Notes under the pieces: model-generated
Databases searched by the model: none
What the model saw: the letters and a program-made list of their open reading frames with translations, nothing else
Told to the model about the DNA's origin: nothing
Translations under genes and position numbers: made by a program
Shown: one piece after another, positions 52,956 to 62,732 of the stretch
Layout: each line of letters starts with the position of its first letter
Numbering within the stretch: the first letter of the stretch is position 1
From: Gp13-AA77 sp035946735
Lineage (GTDB): Bacteria > Acidobacteriota > Terriglobia > UBA7540
Direction of reading: 5' to 3'
NCBI GenBank assembly: GCA_035946735.1
Contig: DASYYZ010000047.1
Span: forward strand, 13,355 to 77,354
Length of the DNA stretch: 64,000 nt

Positions 52956-53416
52956 TGCTCACTGCTTGGCGGATTGTCAAGCGGAAACACGCCAGGACGG
53001 CGTTCACGGGCGAGGGCGCCCGTCTGTACGGCGGTCGCTGGAACAGTGTGGGTTCAAGCATGGTGTACACTGCACAGTCTCAGGCCCTGGCTGCGCTCGA
53101 GATGGTTATTCATCTCGAATCCTCGGACCTGCTCGACCACTATGTCTTGTTCAAAATCGGAATCGGCGAGTCCCTGGTGACGATAATCGCGCCGTCGGAA
53201 CTCCCGAGAAACTGGAGAGTTGATCCTCCCCCGACAAAGGTTCGAGAAATCGGAGACTCGTGGGTGACGGCAGGCACGTCAGCGGTTCTGCAGGTCCCGA
53301 GTGCGATCCCGCCCGCTGAGCACAACTTCCTCCTTAACCCTCATCACCCCGACTTCCCCAAGATTCTGATCGGCCGCGGGGCAGCCTTTCGGTTCGACCC
53401 TCGCTTGGCACGTTAA
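52955..53416 (+). CDS. RES-domain toxin
   Basis: The 153-residue protein has the RES features in order: ARLYGGRWN with Arg28, MVYTA with Tyr38, LAALEM with Glu49, VPSAI with Ser116, and EHNFLLNP with Asn124. RES toxins from known pairs degrade NAD+ and stop growth until the antitoxin is restored. All key residues appear present, so it is probably active. The start overlaps the antitoxin stop, which implies coupled translation. Length is typical for the family. Confidence 0.9.
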   Translation: MLTAWRIVKRKHARTAFTGEGARLYGGRWNSVGSSMVYTAQSQALAALEMVIHLESSDLLDHYVLFKIGIGESLVTIIAPSELPRNWRVDPPPTKVREIGDSWVTAGTSAVLQVPSAIPPAEHNFLLNPHHPDFPKILIGRGAAFRFDPRLAR

Positions 53417-53733
53417 CTCTCGTTGGGGGCTGGGAGCGTCATCAGCCCGTCGTTTCCAACAAGGCGACTTTACAGGCTAATCCCGAGCATGAGTCGCGTA
53501 ATGGCAGCAGAGGCTTGTTACGATTGACTGTCGGACAAGGTTCCCTCGGGCTGCTCGGAGGCATCCACCGGTTTAAGACCGGGGAGAGACGACCCCGGCG
53601 CACCCGGGCGCGTTGACTGCGACGGACAAGGCACTCCGCCACAACCGGAAACGCGTCGGCAGAAAATGTGGAGCTGAGTCGTGCCCTGAACGGCTGGCCT
53701 TCAGGCTGGTCCAAGGCGATGGAAGGCGATTGG
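53417..53733. other. Intergenic region after the toxin gene
   Basis: About 315 bases between convergent genes. Short GC-rich symmetry is present (CCGGT-ttaag-ACCGG near 53565-53580), but no T tract follows. No tRNA-like fold or protein-like frame is clear. Confidence 0.35.
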
Positions 53734-54741
53734 TCACAGAAACCGGTAGCCGGGCTTGAGCACGCAACGATAGACCCTGGTATGTTCACTATCTTCTCGG
53801 GCATTGCACTCGGCCCAGGTCAGGAAGAGGTCTGGGCCCAGAGGATAAACGATGGGCACTGCGTTCATCTCAGCCTGAATGCTGACCCCTTCTGCGCCTG
53901 CGGGTAGGGTAAAACTGAGAGTCTGGCCGAAGATCACGGGGTAGGAATCACGGACGACGTCGCTTACAGTGGGACGAACCAGTTCGGCCTCCACCAAGAA
54001 CGTGGCAGTGTCGGACCAATTCCGGGCGGACACCCGCAGGGTGCTCCCAGTTTGAAGGAAATCGTCGGACTCAATCTTGGTGAAAGGGCAAGGTCCCGCG
54101 ATGCACGAAACTCTGGCGTTGCGGAACGCGTTTCCTTGCCCGGCCTCCAGGGTTACGGAGCCTATCACCGCCTTCCATTTCCCGTCCGGCGAACACGGAG
54201 CATGGCCTTGGCAGGGCACATTGCCGGTATTGGCGACCTGAAAGGTTTTTACAGCGCTGCCGACGCTCAACTCGGTTGTGGCTTTCAAGGAGTACCTGGC
54301 CGTGACATTCGACACCACCGTCTCGGTCCGGCCAGGTTCGGAAGGCGTCTTGTGGGGAACTGGTACCATACGAGCCACGTACAGCTTGTCTCCGACTATT
54401 TCATTCAGGTCGAGCGGCTGGTACTCGCGATGCCGGAAGCGGAGCGTGACCTGTTCACCTCGATTGACCCCCGCCTGCAGACGAATACCGAAGAGTCCCG
54501 ACGAATCCGACTTGGCACTTCCAACGGCCAGAGTCCCTTCGGCCGCAGTAATCTCGACGTCGGCAATGGGCAATTGTTTATTGGGGTCTTCATCTTGCGT
54601 GATCACAGCGCCGGTGAGCGAAAGCGATACGGGCCGCTTCCTGTGAATACGGGTCAAAAACACCGCCGCGATTGCGGCTAGTAACGCCACGATCAGAATG
54701 ACCCAAACGATCGCTTTGCCTCGGCCACTCAATTGCGACAC
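53734..54741 (-). CDS. Membrane-anchored protein with carboxypeptidase-regulatory-like domain
   Basis: From GTG 54741 the protein is 335 residues. It has a membrane helix near the N-terminus (KAIVWVILIVALLAAIAAVF), then a beta-rich domain (LTGAVITQDEDPNKQLPIAD, VEITAAEGTLAVGSAKSDSS, GLFGIRLQAG) that resembles a carboxypeptidase-regulatory fold. The second half is a Cys-containing beta domain (GNVPCQGHAPCSPDGKWK). The longer frame to 55035 has a basic, Ser-rich N-terminus that is not protein-like and would overlap the divergent glucanase gene. Its role is unknown; it is probably outside the membrane. Confidence 0.65.
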   Translation of the reverse strand: MSQLSGRGKAIVWVILIVALLAAIAAVFLTRIHRKRPVSLSLTGAVITQDEDPNKQLPIADVEITAAEGTLAVGSAKSDSSGLFGIRLQAGVNRGEQVTLRFRHREYQPLDLNEIVGDKLYVARMVPVPHKTPSEPGRTETVVSNVTARYSLKATTELSVGSAVKTFQVANTGNVPCQGHAPCSPDGKWKAVIGSVTLEAGQGNAFRNARVSCIAGPCPFTKIESDDFLQTGSTLRVSARNWSDTATFLVEAELVRPTVSDVVRDSYPVIFGQTLSFTLPAGAEGVSIQAEMNAVPIVYPLGPDLFLTWAECNAREDSEHTRVYRCVLKPGYRFL

Positions 54742-54887
54742 CTGGCTTGCTATTCTACGACAGTTCCCACTCGGAGGCCGGGAGCTGCTTCGAACCTCCG
54801 AAATTGCCGACCTGAGGCATTGGTGCCATTTTTTCGCTTGTTGATATCGATCTGAAACCCGCCCCAAATCGTTTAGGATGAGTCTAA

Positions 54888-56318
54888 GTGGCTGACAGGA
54901 CCGATAAGGACCAATCGGATTCGCGCCGGAAGTTGTTGCGGGAGATTCTCGGCATGAGTGTCTCCATGCCTCTTGCGCATTGGGGGATTCTGCCGGCCTG
55001 GGCCGCGATGCAGAAACCGAATGCGCAATCGCCATCGACTCCGGCCACGAAGTCGTTCTTCAACCCGGATGATGAGCAGCTTCTTGAGGAACTGGAAAGA
55101 GCCAGCTTTCGCTACTTCTGGGAGCGAACTGACCCGCAAACCGGACTGGTGAAGGATCGTCACAACGTCCGCCAAGATGATCACAGTGTGGTGGCAAGCA
55201 TTGCGGCCACCGGTTTTGGTCTGACCGCTCTTTGCATTGGAGAGAAGCGTGGGTTCGTTTCGCTTCCCGACGCGAGGGGACGAGTGCTTGCCACCCTACG
55301 CTTTCTATGGAACAAGCTGCCGAATCATCGAGGCTTCTTCTATCACTTCGCCAACATGAATACCGGGGAGAGACTGTGGGAATCGGAAGTTTCATCGGTT
55401 GACACGGCGATTCTGCTTTGCGGGGTTCTCACGTCGCGGCAGCACTTTCGGAGTACCGAAATACACCGTTTGGCAAGCGCGATTTTCAACCGGGTTGACT
55501 GGAACTGGCTATCAGGCGACACGCCCCTGCTGCCGCAGGGATGGCTGCCCGAGTTCGGCTTCCTGCCTTATCGCTGGGATTACTACAGCGAACTGATGAT
55601 GATGTATCTTCTGGGGCTGGGATCAGCTGTCCATCCGTTGCCGCCAGGGGCCTGGGACGCATGGAAGCGGACGACGTTCGAATATGACGGCCTGCGGTAC
55701 ATAGGTTCATTCGCACCTTTATTTGTGCATCAGTACTCGCAGGCCTGGTTTGATTTCCGCGACAAACGGGACCGGTACACGGATTACTTTCAGAACTCGA
55801 TCATCGCCACCGAAGTCCATCGCCGCTTCTGCCTGGAACTGGCGAAACAGTTTCCGGACTACGGGGAAGACCTCTGGGGCGTCACGGCTTCGGACTCCGA
55901 TCAGGGATACGTAGTTTGGGGCGGCCCGCCTGCGGAGGGACCTATTGATGGAACGGTGGTCCCCAGCGCGACAGCAGGGTCATTGCCATTTCTGCCGCAG
56001 GCGACCATGCGCGTTATCCGAACCATTCGGACTCGGTTTGGCGGCGCCTGGTGCGATTACGGCTTTGTGAACGCCTTCAATCCTCTCCGAAATTGGTACG
56101 ACACCGATGTCGTAGGCATCGACACGGGGATTACCATGGTGATGGCAGAGAACGCGCGCACCGGTCTTGTGTGGGACACCTTTATGAAAAACCCCGAAGC
56201 GAAGCGCGGGATGGATCGGGCTGGATTCAAGCCATACCAACCCTCAGGATCGCCGCTGGCCTCGGAAGTGCCGGCCCTCGACAGCTCCGGCGAGCCCACC
56301 ACGTCACAGAATCGATGA
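54888..56318 (+). CDS. Secreted glucanase-like protein (GH144/glucoamylase fold)
   Basis: The 476-residue protein starts with GTG and has a Tat-like signal (SRRKLLREILGMSVSMPLAH). The core matches the glycoamylase domain (PF10091): ASFRYFWERTDPQTGLVKDR, SVVASIAATGFGLTALCIGE, HFANMNTGERLWESEVSSVD, ELMMMYLLGLGS, NSIIATEVHRRFC and WYDTDVVGIDTGITMVMAEN. GH144 members hydrolyse beta-1,2-glucans; others act on related glucans. The gene is alone, facing away from the membrane protein. The ATG at 54879 gives a stop within six codons, so GTG 54888 is chosen. Confidence 0.85.
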   Translation: MADRTDKDQSDSRRKLLREILGMSVSMPLAHWGILPAWAAMQKPNAQSPSTPATKSFFNPDDEQLLEELERASFRYFWERTDPQTGLVKDRHNVRQDDHSVVASIAATGFGLTALCIGEKRGFVSLPDARGRVLATLRFLWNKLPNHRGFFYHFANMNTGERLWESEVSSVDTAILLCGVLTSRQHFRSTEIHRLASAIFNRVDWNWLSGDTPLLPQGWLPEFGFLPYRWDYYSELMMMYLLGLGSAVHPLPPGAWDAWKRTTFEYDGLRYIGSFAPLFVHQYSQAWFDFRDKRDRYTDYFQNSIIATEVHRRFCLELAKQFPDYGEDLWGVTASDSDQGYVVWGGPPAEGPIDGTVVPSATAGSLPFLPQATMRVIRTIRTRFGGAWCDYGFVNAFNPLRNWYDTDVVGIDTGITMVMAENARTGLVWDTFMKNPEAKRGMDRAGFKPYQPSGSPLASEVPALDSSGEPTTSQNR

Positions 56319-56584
56319 CTTCGCCCTGGCGCGGTAATGTGCCCTGGGTAGAGGCCTCCAGGGAACATTGGCATGTAGTCGGCATACCGCCCTTGTGACC
56401 TGGACTTTGGCGGCGATGAACCGGAGGCAAGGTTAGGCGGTGAAACGGCAGCCGTGGCGGCAAACGGAAGCATTCGATCGCTACACGCCCAGGACTGCTG
56501 GGCGGAAGAAGGCGAATTCTTGGAGAGCCCGTGTGGAGGCGTTGTAGAGTTCGGCTAAGCTCACTCCCTCGAACGCATCGCGTT

Positions 56585-57556
56585 TCAGAATCCGTAAGAG
56601 ATGCCAAGGGCGAATTGGTGCCGTGCGTGAAGATTAACCCCTGGCATAATGTTGCCGGCAGCCTGTGCCACGCCGAGGTCAATATTGAACTTGGGACTTT
56701 CGTCTGTCCAGCCTCTCCAGCTAGGGATCGCACCAGCAGGCACGATACGAACGGCGTAGGTTAGCGTAGTGGGTACCACCGCACCCGGCAGACCTTCAAT
56801 ACTCCGCGGCTCCTGCATGAACTCTGAAGCCAACAAGATCGTACTCTTCGCCGGTCCTTTCAGCGCGAAGGCGGCCGCCCCGAATACTCGACCTCTGTAA
56901 TCTGGTGCGTTTCCAGCCAGGCCCAGTATCGAGGCATTTGTCCCTTTCAACCCTAGGTTTATAACCAACGGAAGGTGCTGAATATTTGTTATCGTCTTGG
57001 TCCCCACCAAATAGACGTCAACGTTATTGGTATCTTTGCCCTGGAGGACGCCCCCCACATTCCGAACTTCGGTGCGCGCAACGAAGCCGACAGATAGGGC
57101 CGGCCTCCAATCGCGCTTGGAGGTTTTCTCGGGTATGAGGTTGACTTTACCGTGGAAGGTGTTGAATCCTCCGCTCCACAGATTGCTCAATCCTGCCGTG
57201 CTGCCCTCTTGGTGGAAGCTTCGCGTGTACCCGAACTCCACCGCATTGAACCCTCCGACCGTAATCGATGCCTGGTGAAATCCGCCGAGGACGTCACCGG
57301 CGTCAAGATAGTGATAAGCCACAACTGGCGCGCCCAAGCCTCTGGAAGTTGAGGGAGCCGTATAAGCCAGCGGCGTCACGAAGATTCCCGTTTCTCCGTC
57401 CCAGTTTAGTGTTTGAGCGGACGCTGAGGTAGTACCAACGGTCGTCCCCATAACAGTCAGCGCGGCGATAACTGCAACGATTCCACAGTGCCGCCCCGGG
57501 TGCCCAGGTCGAAGCGCGCAATGATCACGCTCGAAGGATTCTGATCTTTTCCGCAT
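56585..57556 (-). CDS. Probable outer-membrane beta-barrel protein
   Basis: From ATG 57556 (GGGGAG upstream at good spacing) the protein is about 323 residues with a signal region (about residues 25-48, VAVIAALTVMGTTVGTTSAS). The rest alternates short beta-like stretches (GFNAVEFGYTRSFHQEGSTA, PLVINLGLKGTNASILG, NIDLGVAQAAGNIMPGVNLH) and ends FALGISYGF, with a C-terminal aromatic residue as in outer-membrane barrels. No ligand is known to me. The longer frame from 57640 adds a Ser-rich N-terminus without signal features. Confidence 0.65.
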   Translation of the reverse strand: MRKRSESFERDHCALRPGHPGRHCGIVAVIAALTVMGTTVGTTSASAQTLNWDGETGIFVTPLAYTAPSTSRGLGAPVVAYHYLDAGDVLGGFHQASITVGGFNAVEFGYTRSFHQEGSTAGLSNLWSGGFNTFHGKVNLIPEKTSKRDWRPALSVGFVARTEVRNVGGVLQGKDTNNVDVYLVGTKTITNIQHLPLVINLGLKGTNASILGLAGNAPDYRGRVFGAAAFALKGPAKSTILLASEFMQEPRSIEGLPGAVVPTTLTYAVRIVPAGAIPSWRGWTDESPKFNIDLGVAQAAGNIMPGVNLHARHQFALGISYGF

Positions 57557-57881
57557 AAGGCACTCCCCTCTTGTCGCGGATTGTAGCTTGATCTCAGAGC
57601 TAACCAAGGTTTGGCACCGGCTGTCAAGAGAGTCATTCATTCGTCAAGGTTCTCATGGATTTATATTATTGCGGTTAACGTGGCCAGGTCAGGGGCTAAT
57701 GGGACGGAGGCCCTTAAACTGCGGGGTTTCTGTTTAACCACCAGTTTGAGTGCGCTGTTTCGTCAGTATCATGACGAGACTGTGGGCACAGAGCAACACT
57801 ACTGTACTCGTACACGCCGCGGTTTCTGCTGTTGCGGTGATAGAATAAACACACACTAGGGGAGCACTGGCGGATCTCCAG

Positions 57882-58484
57882 GTGCTGGATCTTTCCGCCG
57901 AACTGAACACCCTCCGGGCAACGATCTTGCGTGACTATGAGGCAAGCGCCCTGCCGGCCGCAGGAGAGTGCGCTCTGGCGTCCGGGCAGGTAATGATGGG
58001 GAGCCGCGATTCCGTCCTCGGCGGACGCCAAGGCCTTGCTTTTTCGCGTCCTGCTGCTCCCGGAGAAGTTCCCGGAGGCTAACCCTCTGAATCGCGCTCA
58101 GACACTCCACAGTCTTGCAACTCTTATTCGGGCGAACGCCAGTACGAGGAGGCAGAGGCGCTGTTCCTTCGGGCCCTGGAAATCAAGCAGGCAACCTGGG
58201 GGGACGATCATCCTGTCCTCGGCAATACGCTTGAGAACCTGGCGCGTCTCTACCAAAACAGGCAGCTCTACGAAAAGGCTGAGCAGTTTTTCCGCCGGGC
58301 GGTCGACGTTCTTGAGAGAGGAATAGGACCGGCGCATCCGAGCCTGGCGCCCTACCTTGAACATTATGCCGAATTGCTTCGAGTCTGCGGCCGGTCCGAT
58401 GAGTGCGCGAATTTGGAAGGCCGAGCGCGGGGAATCCGCGCCCGCTCGCCGAAGGTAACCCACCAAGCCGACACACTTCACTGA
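57882..58484 (+). pseudogene. TPR protein with two frameshifts
   Basis: Three frames join into one TPR (kinesin-light-chain-type) protein: LDLSAELNTLRATILRDYEA, then ADAKALLFRVLLLPEKFPEA and RAQTLHSLATLIRAN, then QYEEAEALFLRALEIKQATW and YEKAEQFFRRAVDVLE to a stop at 58484. The first shift is an extra G in GGGG at 57998-58001; the second is a missing G near 58138. With both repaired the units follow the consensus. The start may be GTG 57882 or an upstream CTG; neither is certain. Confidence 0.6.
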
Positions 58485-58724
58485 GGGATCCGACGCGACT
58501 TGGACAAGTCGAGTGTTTGCCGTGATCATTTACCCAAGGTTTATCTACAAGTCTCTTAAGACTTGACAGAAGCCTTCGATTTCGCAAGACTCACCTTCGT
58601 ATACCCAGACCCCCCTTTGTTGGATCTCTCGTTTTCCCGTTCGCACGGGCCTGGAGCAAGGAGGCACGCTGTGCCCGATTTTAAGGTACCCCCTGATCAG
58701 CGTCTACAAGCTGGAGACAAACCT

Positions 58725-59705
58725 ATGCAGACGCGCAAGATTGCGGACATTTTGAAAAATGCCGAACAAAGGGAAGCGTCACTGGCTTCCCAGGGCACTC
58801 GCGGAAGGTTTTTTACCCAATCCATGTCCGCAGTCGGAGTCGCGCCCGCTTTGGACGCTGGACAACAGACTTCTTCTGAGCGAGTTTTTCGCGGCGGTAG
58901 CAGCTATCGACCGGAGAGCGGGATCGCCCCAGGGCACGCAACCCAAGGGGCGGGGTCGAACACACCGAAGGAGAATCAAGCCCGCCTCCTGCTGGAGGAG
59001 CTTGCGGGGCTTGAGTCCCGCTGCGCGAGCCTGGCGGAACGACTCTCCGACGTTGTCCGGGAACTGCAATCAGGACGTGTTCCCGCAGAAGGTCCGGGGC
59101 CGGAGATCGCAACCCTTCGAAGGGACGTTGAGGCGCTTCAGGAGAAGACCGTGGAGTTGGCCGGATTGCTCTCAGTGCCGGCGGAAGCCGCCACCGGACC
59201 TTCGGTGACTCTCGCGGGTTTGCGTGTGGTTCTTGAACAGGTCGTTGAAGCACTGCAGCGGCAGGCGTTTCGTGACAGGCACGCCAGGGCGGCGCTCGAA
59301 CTGAAGGGTGTGCTCAGACTCGAGTATCAAGATGGCCGCGGATTTGTTCCGTTGGCGGACTGCAAGACTGGGGCGCGGAAATTACTGGCGGAGATCGAGG
59401 GAGCCAAGTGGCCGGACTCGCACCCTGATTGTCTGACCCTGGTCGAGAGGCGCCACGCCTATTCTCAGCTTCTCGATTTCGTTCGACACGGTGAGGAACT
59501 GAGCGACTCCGCCTGGGAGACGGCCCAGGAGGCCTTAGCGAATTCCTTTGGGAAACCGCTGAGTATCGCAGCGGTTCGAGGCAGGCTGCATGAAGACGGT
59601 GACACAGCGGGGTTGGCTGAAGCCCTTAGACGTTGTCCCGCTTGCAATGCCGATATCGATGCAGATTCCAGGTTTTGCGGCGAGTGTGGGGTCGGGGTGG
59701 AGTAG
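58725..59705 (+). CDS. Coiled-coil protein with C-terminal zinc ribbon
   Basis: From ATG 58725 (GGAGA upstream) the protein is 326 residues. The middle is strongly helical (LLLEELAGLESRCASLAERL, EIATLRRDVEALQEKTVELA), probably coiled coil. The C-terminus has a zinc ribbon (CPACNADIDADSRFCGECG, two C-x2-C pairs). No enzyme motif is seen. It is followed after 78 bases by another zinc-ribbon protein on the same strand, and the two may share a process; binding partners are unknown. The longer frame from 58563 adds a segment rich in Ser, Arg and Pro without clear structure. Confidence 0.7.
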   Translation: MQTRKIADILKNAEQREASLASQGTRGRFFTQSMSAVGVAPALDAGQQTSSERVFRGGSSYRPESGIAPGHATQGAGSNTPKENQARLLLEELAGLESRCASLAERLSDVVRELQSGRVPAEGPGPEIATLRRDVEALQEKTVELAGLLSVPAEAATGPSVTLAGLRVVLEQVVEALQRQAFRDRHARAALELKGVLRLEYQDGRGFVPLADCKTGARKLLAEIEGAKWPDSHPDCLTLVERRHAYSQLLDFVRHGEELSDSAWETAQEALANSFGKPLSIAAVRGRLHEDGDTAGLAEALRRCPACNADIDADSRFCGECGVGVE

Positions 59706-59783
59706 GCCGTTAAGCTCGACTGCCGCGCCAGGGGCGGAGAACCATTTCGGAGTAGGATTTTGGCAAGCCAGGAACCCCACCCC

Positions 59784-61851
59784 ATGAACGCGTCTACGAC
59801 TCAGGGGCTAGTTTGCCCGCGGTGCGCTTCCCCAGCGAAGCCGGGCAAGAAATTTTGTTCGCAATGCGGCTCTCCGATAGACGGAGGGATCAGCAGCCCA
59901 CCAGCCAGATTCCCGCGACGCTCCAATTTGTGTCACGAATGCGGCTTTGAAAATCATCACTCGGATCAGTTCTGCAAGAGCTGCGGCGGGCTATTGACCT
60001 TTTCGCCCGGGGACCCGTCCGGCGATTGGGCCGAGGAAACTGCTGCCACCCCATCCCCCATCGATGGGCCCGTTGACCCAAACGCCGAAGGGTCGCCCTC
60101 TCCAAGCCTCAAGCATCCTTTTTCGCCGGTCGCCAGCGCGGAATCTGCTCCCGCGCCGGTGGGTGCGGAGACTCTATCGGCTCCTGTGAACGAACCCGCG
60201 GCACCGGTTGCCCTGAACGAATCCGCGCCGCAACTGAAGCCGGCTGACCTTCAGGCCGTGAAATGGAACCGGCTCGGTCCAAGAACGATTATGGTATCGG
60301 GGCTGGGTATTGGCGTGCTTGCCGGGTTCGTTTTGTTTTTCATGCATCGCTGTGGCGGAGCGCAGTCGAAACAAGTCTCGTCAGCCTCCAAGGCTGTGGT
60401 GGCCGTTACTGCGCCTTCCGGCGTCGCACTTCCGCCCGTAAGCAGTCAAAAAAATGAGCTCGCTGGGCCGGAGAAGGGGACCGCGGCGGCAAGCAGGGAA
60501 ACAAGCACAACTGACAGCCCTCAACCATCACCCAAGGGGAGCACTCGGACACCGGAAAACGTAAGCACGAATGTCTCGCCGTTGAATCTGTCGAGCAGCA
60601 GGGCGCCTCGGTCGCCGATCGCACCCAAAGCAGATTCTCCAGAAGTGATTGCTTCCAAGGGTGACGGAGCATTCCCACTCGAGTCTGTCCCGGCGGGGAG
60701 AAGCGCTAGCGTTGTCCCACTGCCTGCGATACCGGCTCGCGTTGGCACGGATGCTCTCACGCTGCTATCTCCCTTCGACGCGGTTACGGACGCCTCACGA
60801 CCTTCTTCGAAGGTGAGCCAGGGCCCCGAAGCCGGCGCGCCGGCCGACGTGGCCTCGACCCTGCTAAGGTCGACAGGGAACCTGGAAGCTCGCGCGAGGG
60901 GCGGTCTTGCAGACTTCTCGTTGGCCCGCACTCTAGGCGGACATCGCGGCTGGGTAACGGCTGTGGCGTTCAGCGCTGACGCCCGCCTATTGGCTTCCGG
61001 CAGTTGGGACCAGACCGTCAAGTTCTGGGACGTGTCGTCAGGCCGTGAGGTGCAGACTCTGGCACCCCAATCAAGTGGGATCGAGGCCCATTGCGTTCAG
61101 CCCGAATGGGCGCTGGCTGGCATCGGAGACGTCGGACAAGTCGGTAGGCTTGTGGGACGCAGCCACGGGACGGGAGCTTCGCACCCTGTCGAGCCACAAG
61201 AGCTCACGGGGACAGGAGAGCCTGGACTACTCGCTCGCCTTCAGCCCCGACGGACGCCGTTTGGCCTGGGGAACTGACGGGAAAACCGTGGGGCTATGGG
61301 ACGTGGAGGCAGGGCGAGAGATTCGGCAGTTCAGCAGCAGTCGTCGCGGGGTTGTTTACGTCGCGTTTAGCCCTAACGGTCAGCGCCTGGCCTTGGGGGA
61401 GGATAAGAAGACCATCGGCATCTGGGACGCGACAACGGGTCGCGAGGTTCAAACACTCTCCGGTCATACCAAGGAAGTCTATGCCGTTGCCTTCAGCCCC
61501 GACAGCCGCTGGCTCGCGTCGGCCAGCGAAGACCGGACCTTGAAGCTTTGGGACGCGGCCACCGGAAGCGAAATCCGCACTTTCACGGGGCATACTGCAA
61601 GGGTCACCTCGGTTGCCTTCAGTCCTGACGGCAGGTTACTGGCATCCGGCGGGTGGGATAAGACGATCAGGCTCTGGGATGTTGCCACGGGCCGCTGCCT
61701 GGAGGTTCTACAGGGGCACGTCCGGCCTGTTTACGCGATTGCCTTCAGCCCCGACGGTCGTTGGCTCGCTTCCGGCAGCGAGGACCAGACGGTGAAGCTT
61801 TGGGTGCGGCCCGAGGTGATTCTCGCATCGGGAACACCATCGAAACCCTGA
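59784..61851 (+). CDS. Zinc-ribbon, membrane, WD40 propeller protein with frameshift
   Basis: From ATG 59784 there are two zinc ribbons (CPRCASPAKPGKKFCSQCG and CHECGFENHHSDQFCKSCGG), a membrane helix (IMVSGLGIGVLAGFVLFFMH), a Pro/Ser-rich stalk and a WD40 propeller. The frame breaks in the second blade and resumes at 61045 in another frame. Removing one C from CCC at 61087-61089 joins them as IEAIAFSPNGRWLAS. The restored protein is about 688 residues and has exactly seven blades, each with an FSPDGRWLASGS-like and a KLWD-like segment. That completeness argues that the break is an error or very recent. The ligand is unknown. Confidence 0.75.
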
Positions 61852-62396
61852 GCTTCGCCGTGCGCCAGCCGCCCGCAAGATTGGTAGAGCATTGGAACGC
61901 TGGAGTAACAGCATCCGGTTCTGGGAATCGCGTACGCCCGAGGAGAGAGGTTTTTACGACAAGCCGCAGAGTTTTTGAAATGCAAAACTCTGCGCTACGC
62001 CTGCTTCTGTCCGCACTATCCAAAACAATCCAACGGAAGGCAGTCCATCGGGTCCAAGAAAGGGGCCGACCGCAAGGTGAGGAGGTTTGACCTGATCGCA
62101 TGAACGTAGACAGGACGGGAGCGGGGTAGCGCAGAGTTTCGTCTGTCAGAAACTCTGCGGTTTTTCGCAATTCCGGAAGAGAAGCCGCAGCGAGGCGTGG
62201 CGCAGACCGCGGGCTTCGGTCTGCGGCCTTTTTCCCAGCATAAAGCCGCGGACCCCAAGGCGGGGTCCGCGCTATCCTTGCTAAGTACAGATCATGAGAA
62301 GTTTAACGCGGCCTTCGCAAATGCCAACAAAAGGGCACATTGGCAGCGCTATTTTGCGGTAGAATTGCGGAATCCTAACACGAAGGAGGGACGCGC
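61852..62396. other. Intergenic region filled with hairpin repeats
   Basis: About 545 bases with no likely gene, but with four hairpins listed as one repeat cluster. Short frames here (for example 61761-62090) overlap the hairpins and are not protein-like. A GGAGGGACGCGC segment just before 62397 is the ribosome site of the lipoprotein gene. Confidence 0.5.
61965..62271. repeat. Cluster of four hairpin repeats with shared ends
   Basis: Four perfect stems lie within 310 bases: 61965-61994 (CGCAGAGTTTT, 11 bp, 8-base loop), 62130-62159 (CGCAGAGTTTC, 11 bp, 8-base loop), 62201-62225 (CGCAGACCG, 9 bp) and 62247-62271 (CGCGGACCCC, 10 bp). Each begins CGC and ends GCG, and three are bordered by a purine-rich edge such as AAGC or GTAG. 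The stem sequences differ. The third is followed by GCCTTTTT and could be a terminator. Confidence 0.7.
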
Positions 62397-62732
62397 ATGA
62401 GGCGGCAGTGGCTATTGATCTCGGTGGTAGGACTGTTTGTCGCAGGCTGCTCGCACAAGGGCAGTGAGACGAATCTCGCCGCGCGATTGCCGGTGACGAT
62501 TACCTCAACAACCGATGCCAATGGGAATCAGCATCCGGCATCCGTGGGATTCTCCGGATCAGCGGTCGCTAAATGCCAAGACGCGGTTGGCGGTCCCGGC
62601 GCGCCACCATCGTGCACCATCAACGGAGCTATCGTTTACAAGGGAAACAGCGTCGGTGCAAATGGTACTGTGACTTTGACCTGCAACGGTCAGGCGCCAT
62701 TACGCTGCGTAGCACATATAAGCGCACAGTAA
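62397..62732 (+). CDS. Small lipoprotein
   Basis: The 111-residue protein has a lipobox LFVAGC near residue 20 after a hydrophobic signal (LLISVVGLFVAGC), so the cysteine is likely acylated and anchored. The mature part is a short beta-like domain (TITSTTDANGNQHPASVGFS, NGTVTLTCNGQAPLRC) with four cysteines. GAAGGAGG lies just before the ATG. No family is recognised and it stands alone. Confidence 0.7.
   Translation: MRRQWLLISVVGLFVAGCSHKGSETNLAARLPVTITSTTDANGNQHPASVGFSGSAVAKCQDAVGGPGAPPSCTINGAIVYKGNSVGANGTVTLTCNGQAPLRCVAHISAQ

Noticed and set aside
53540..53620. A possible tRNA-like fold around the GGTTTAAGACC segment
   Set aside because: No T-loop consensus, no acceptor stem of seven pairs and no anticodon arm could be drawn. 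No tRNA was found elsewhere in the window.
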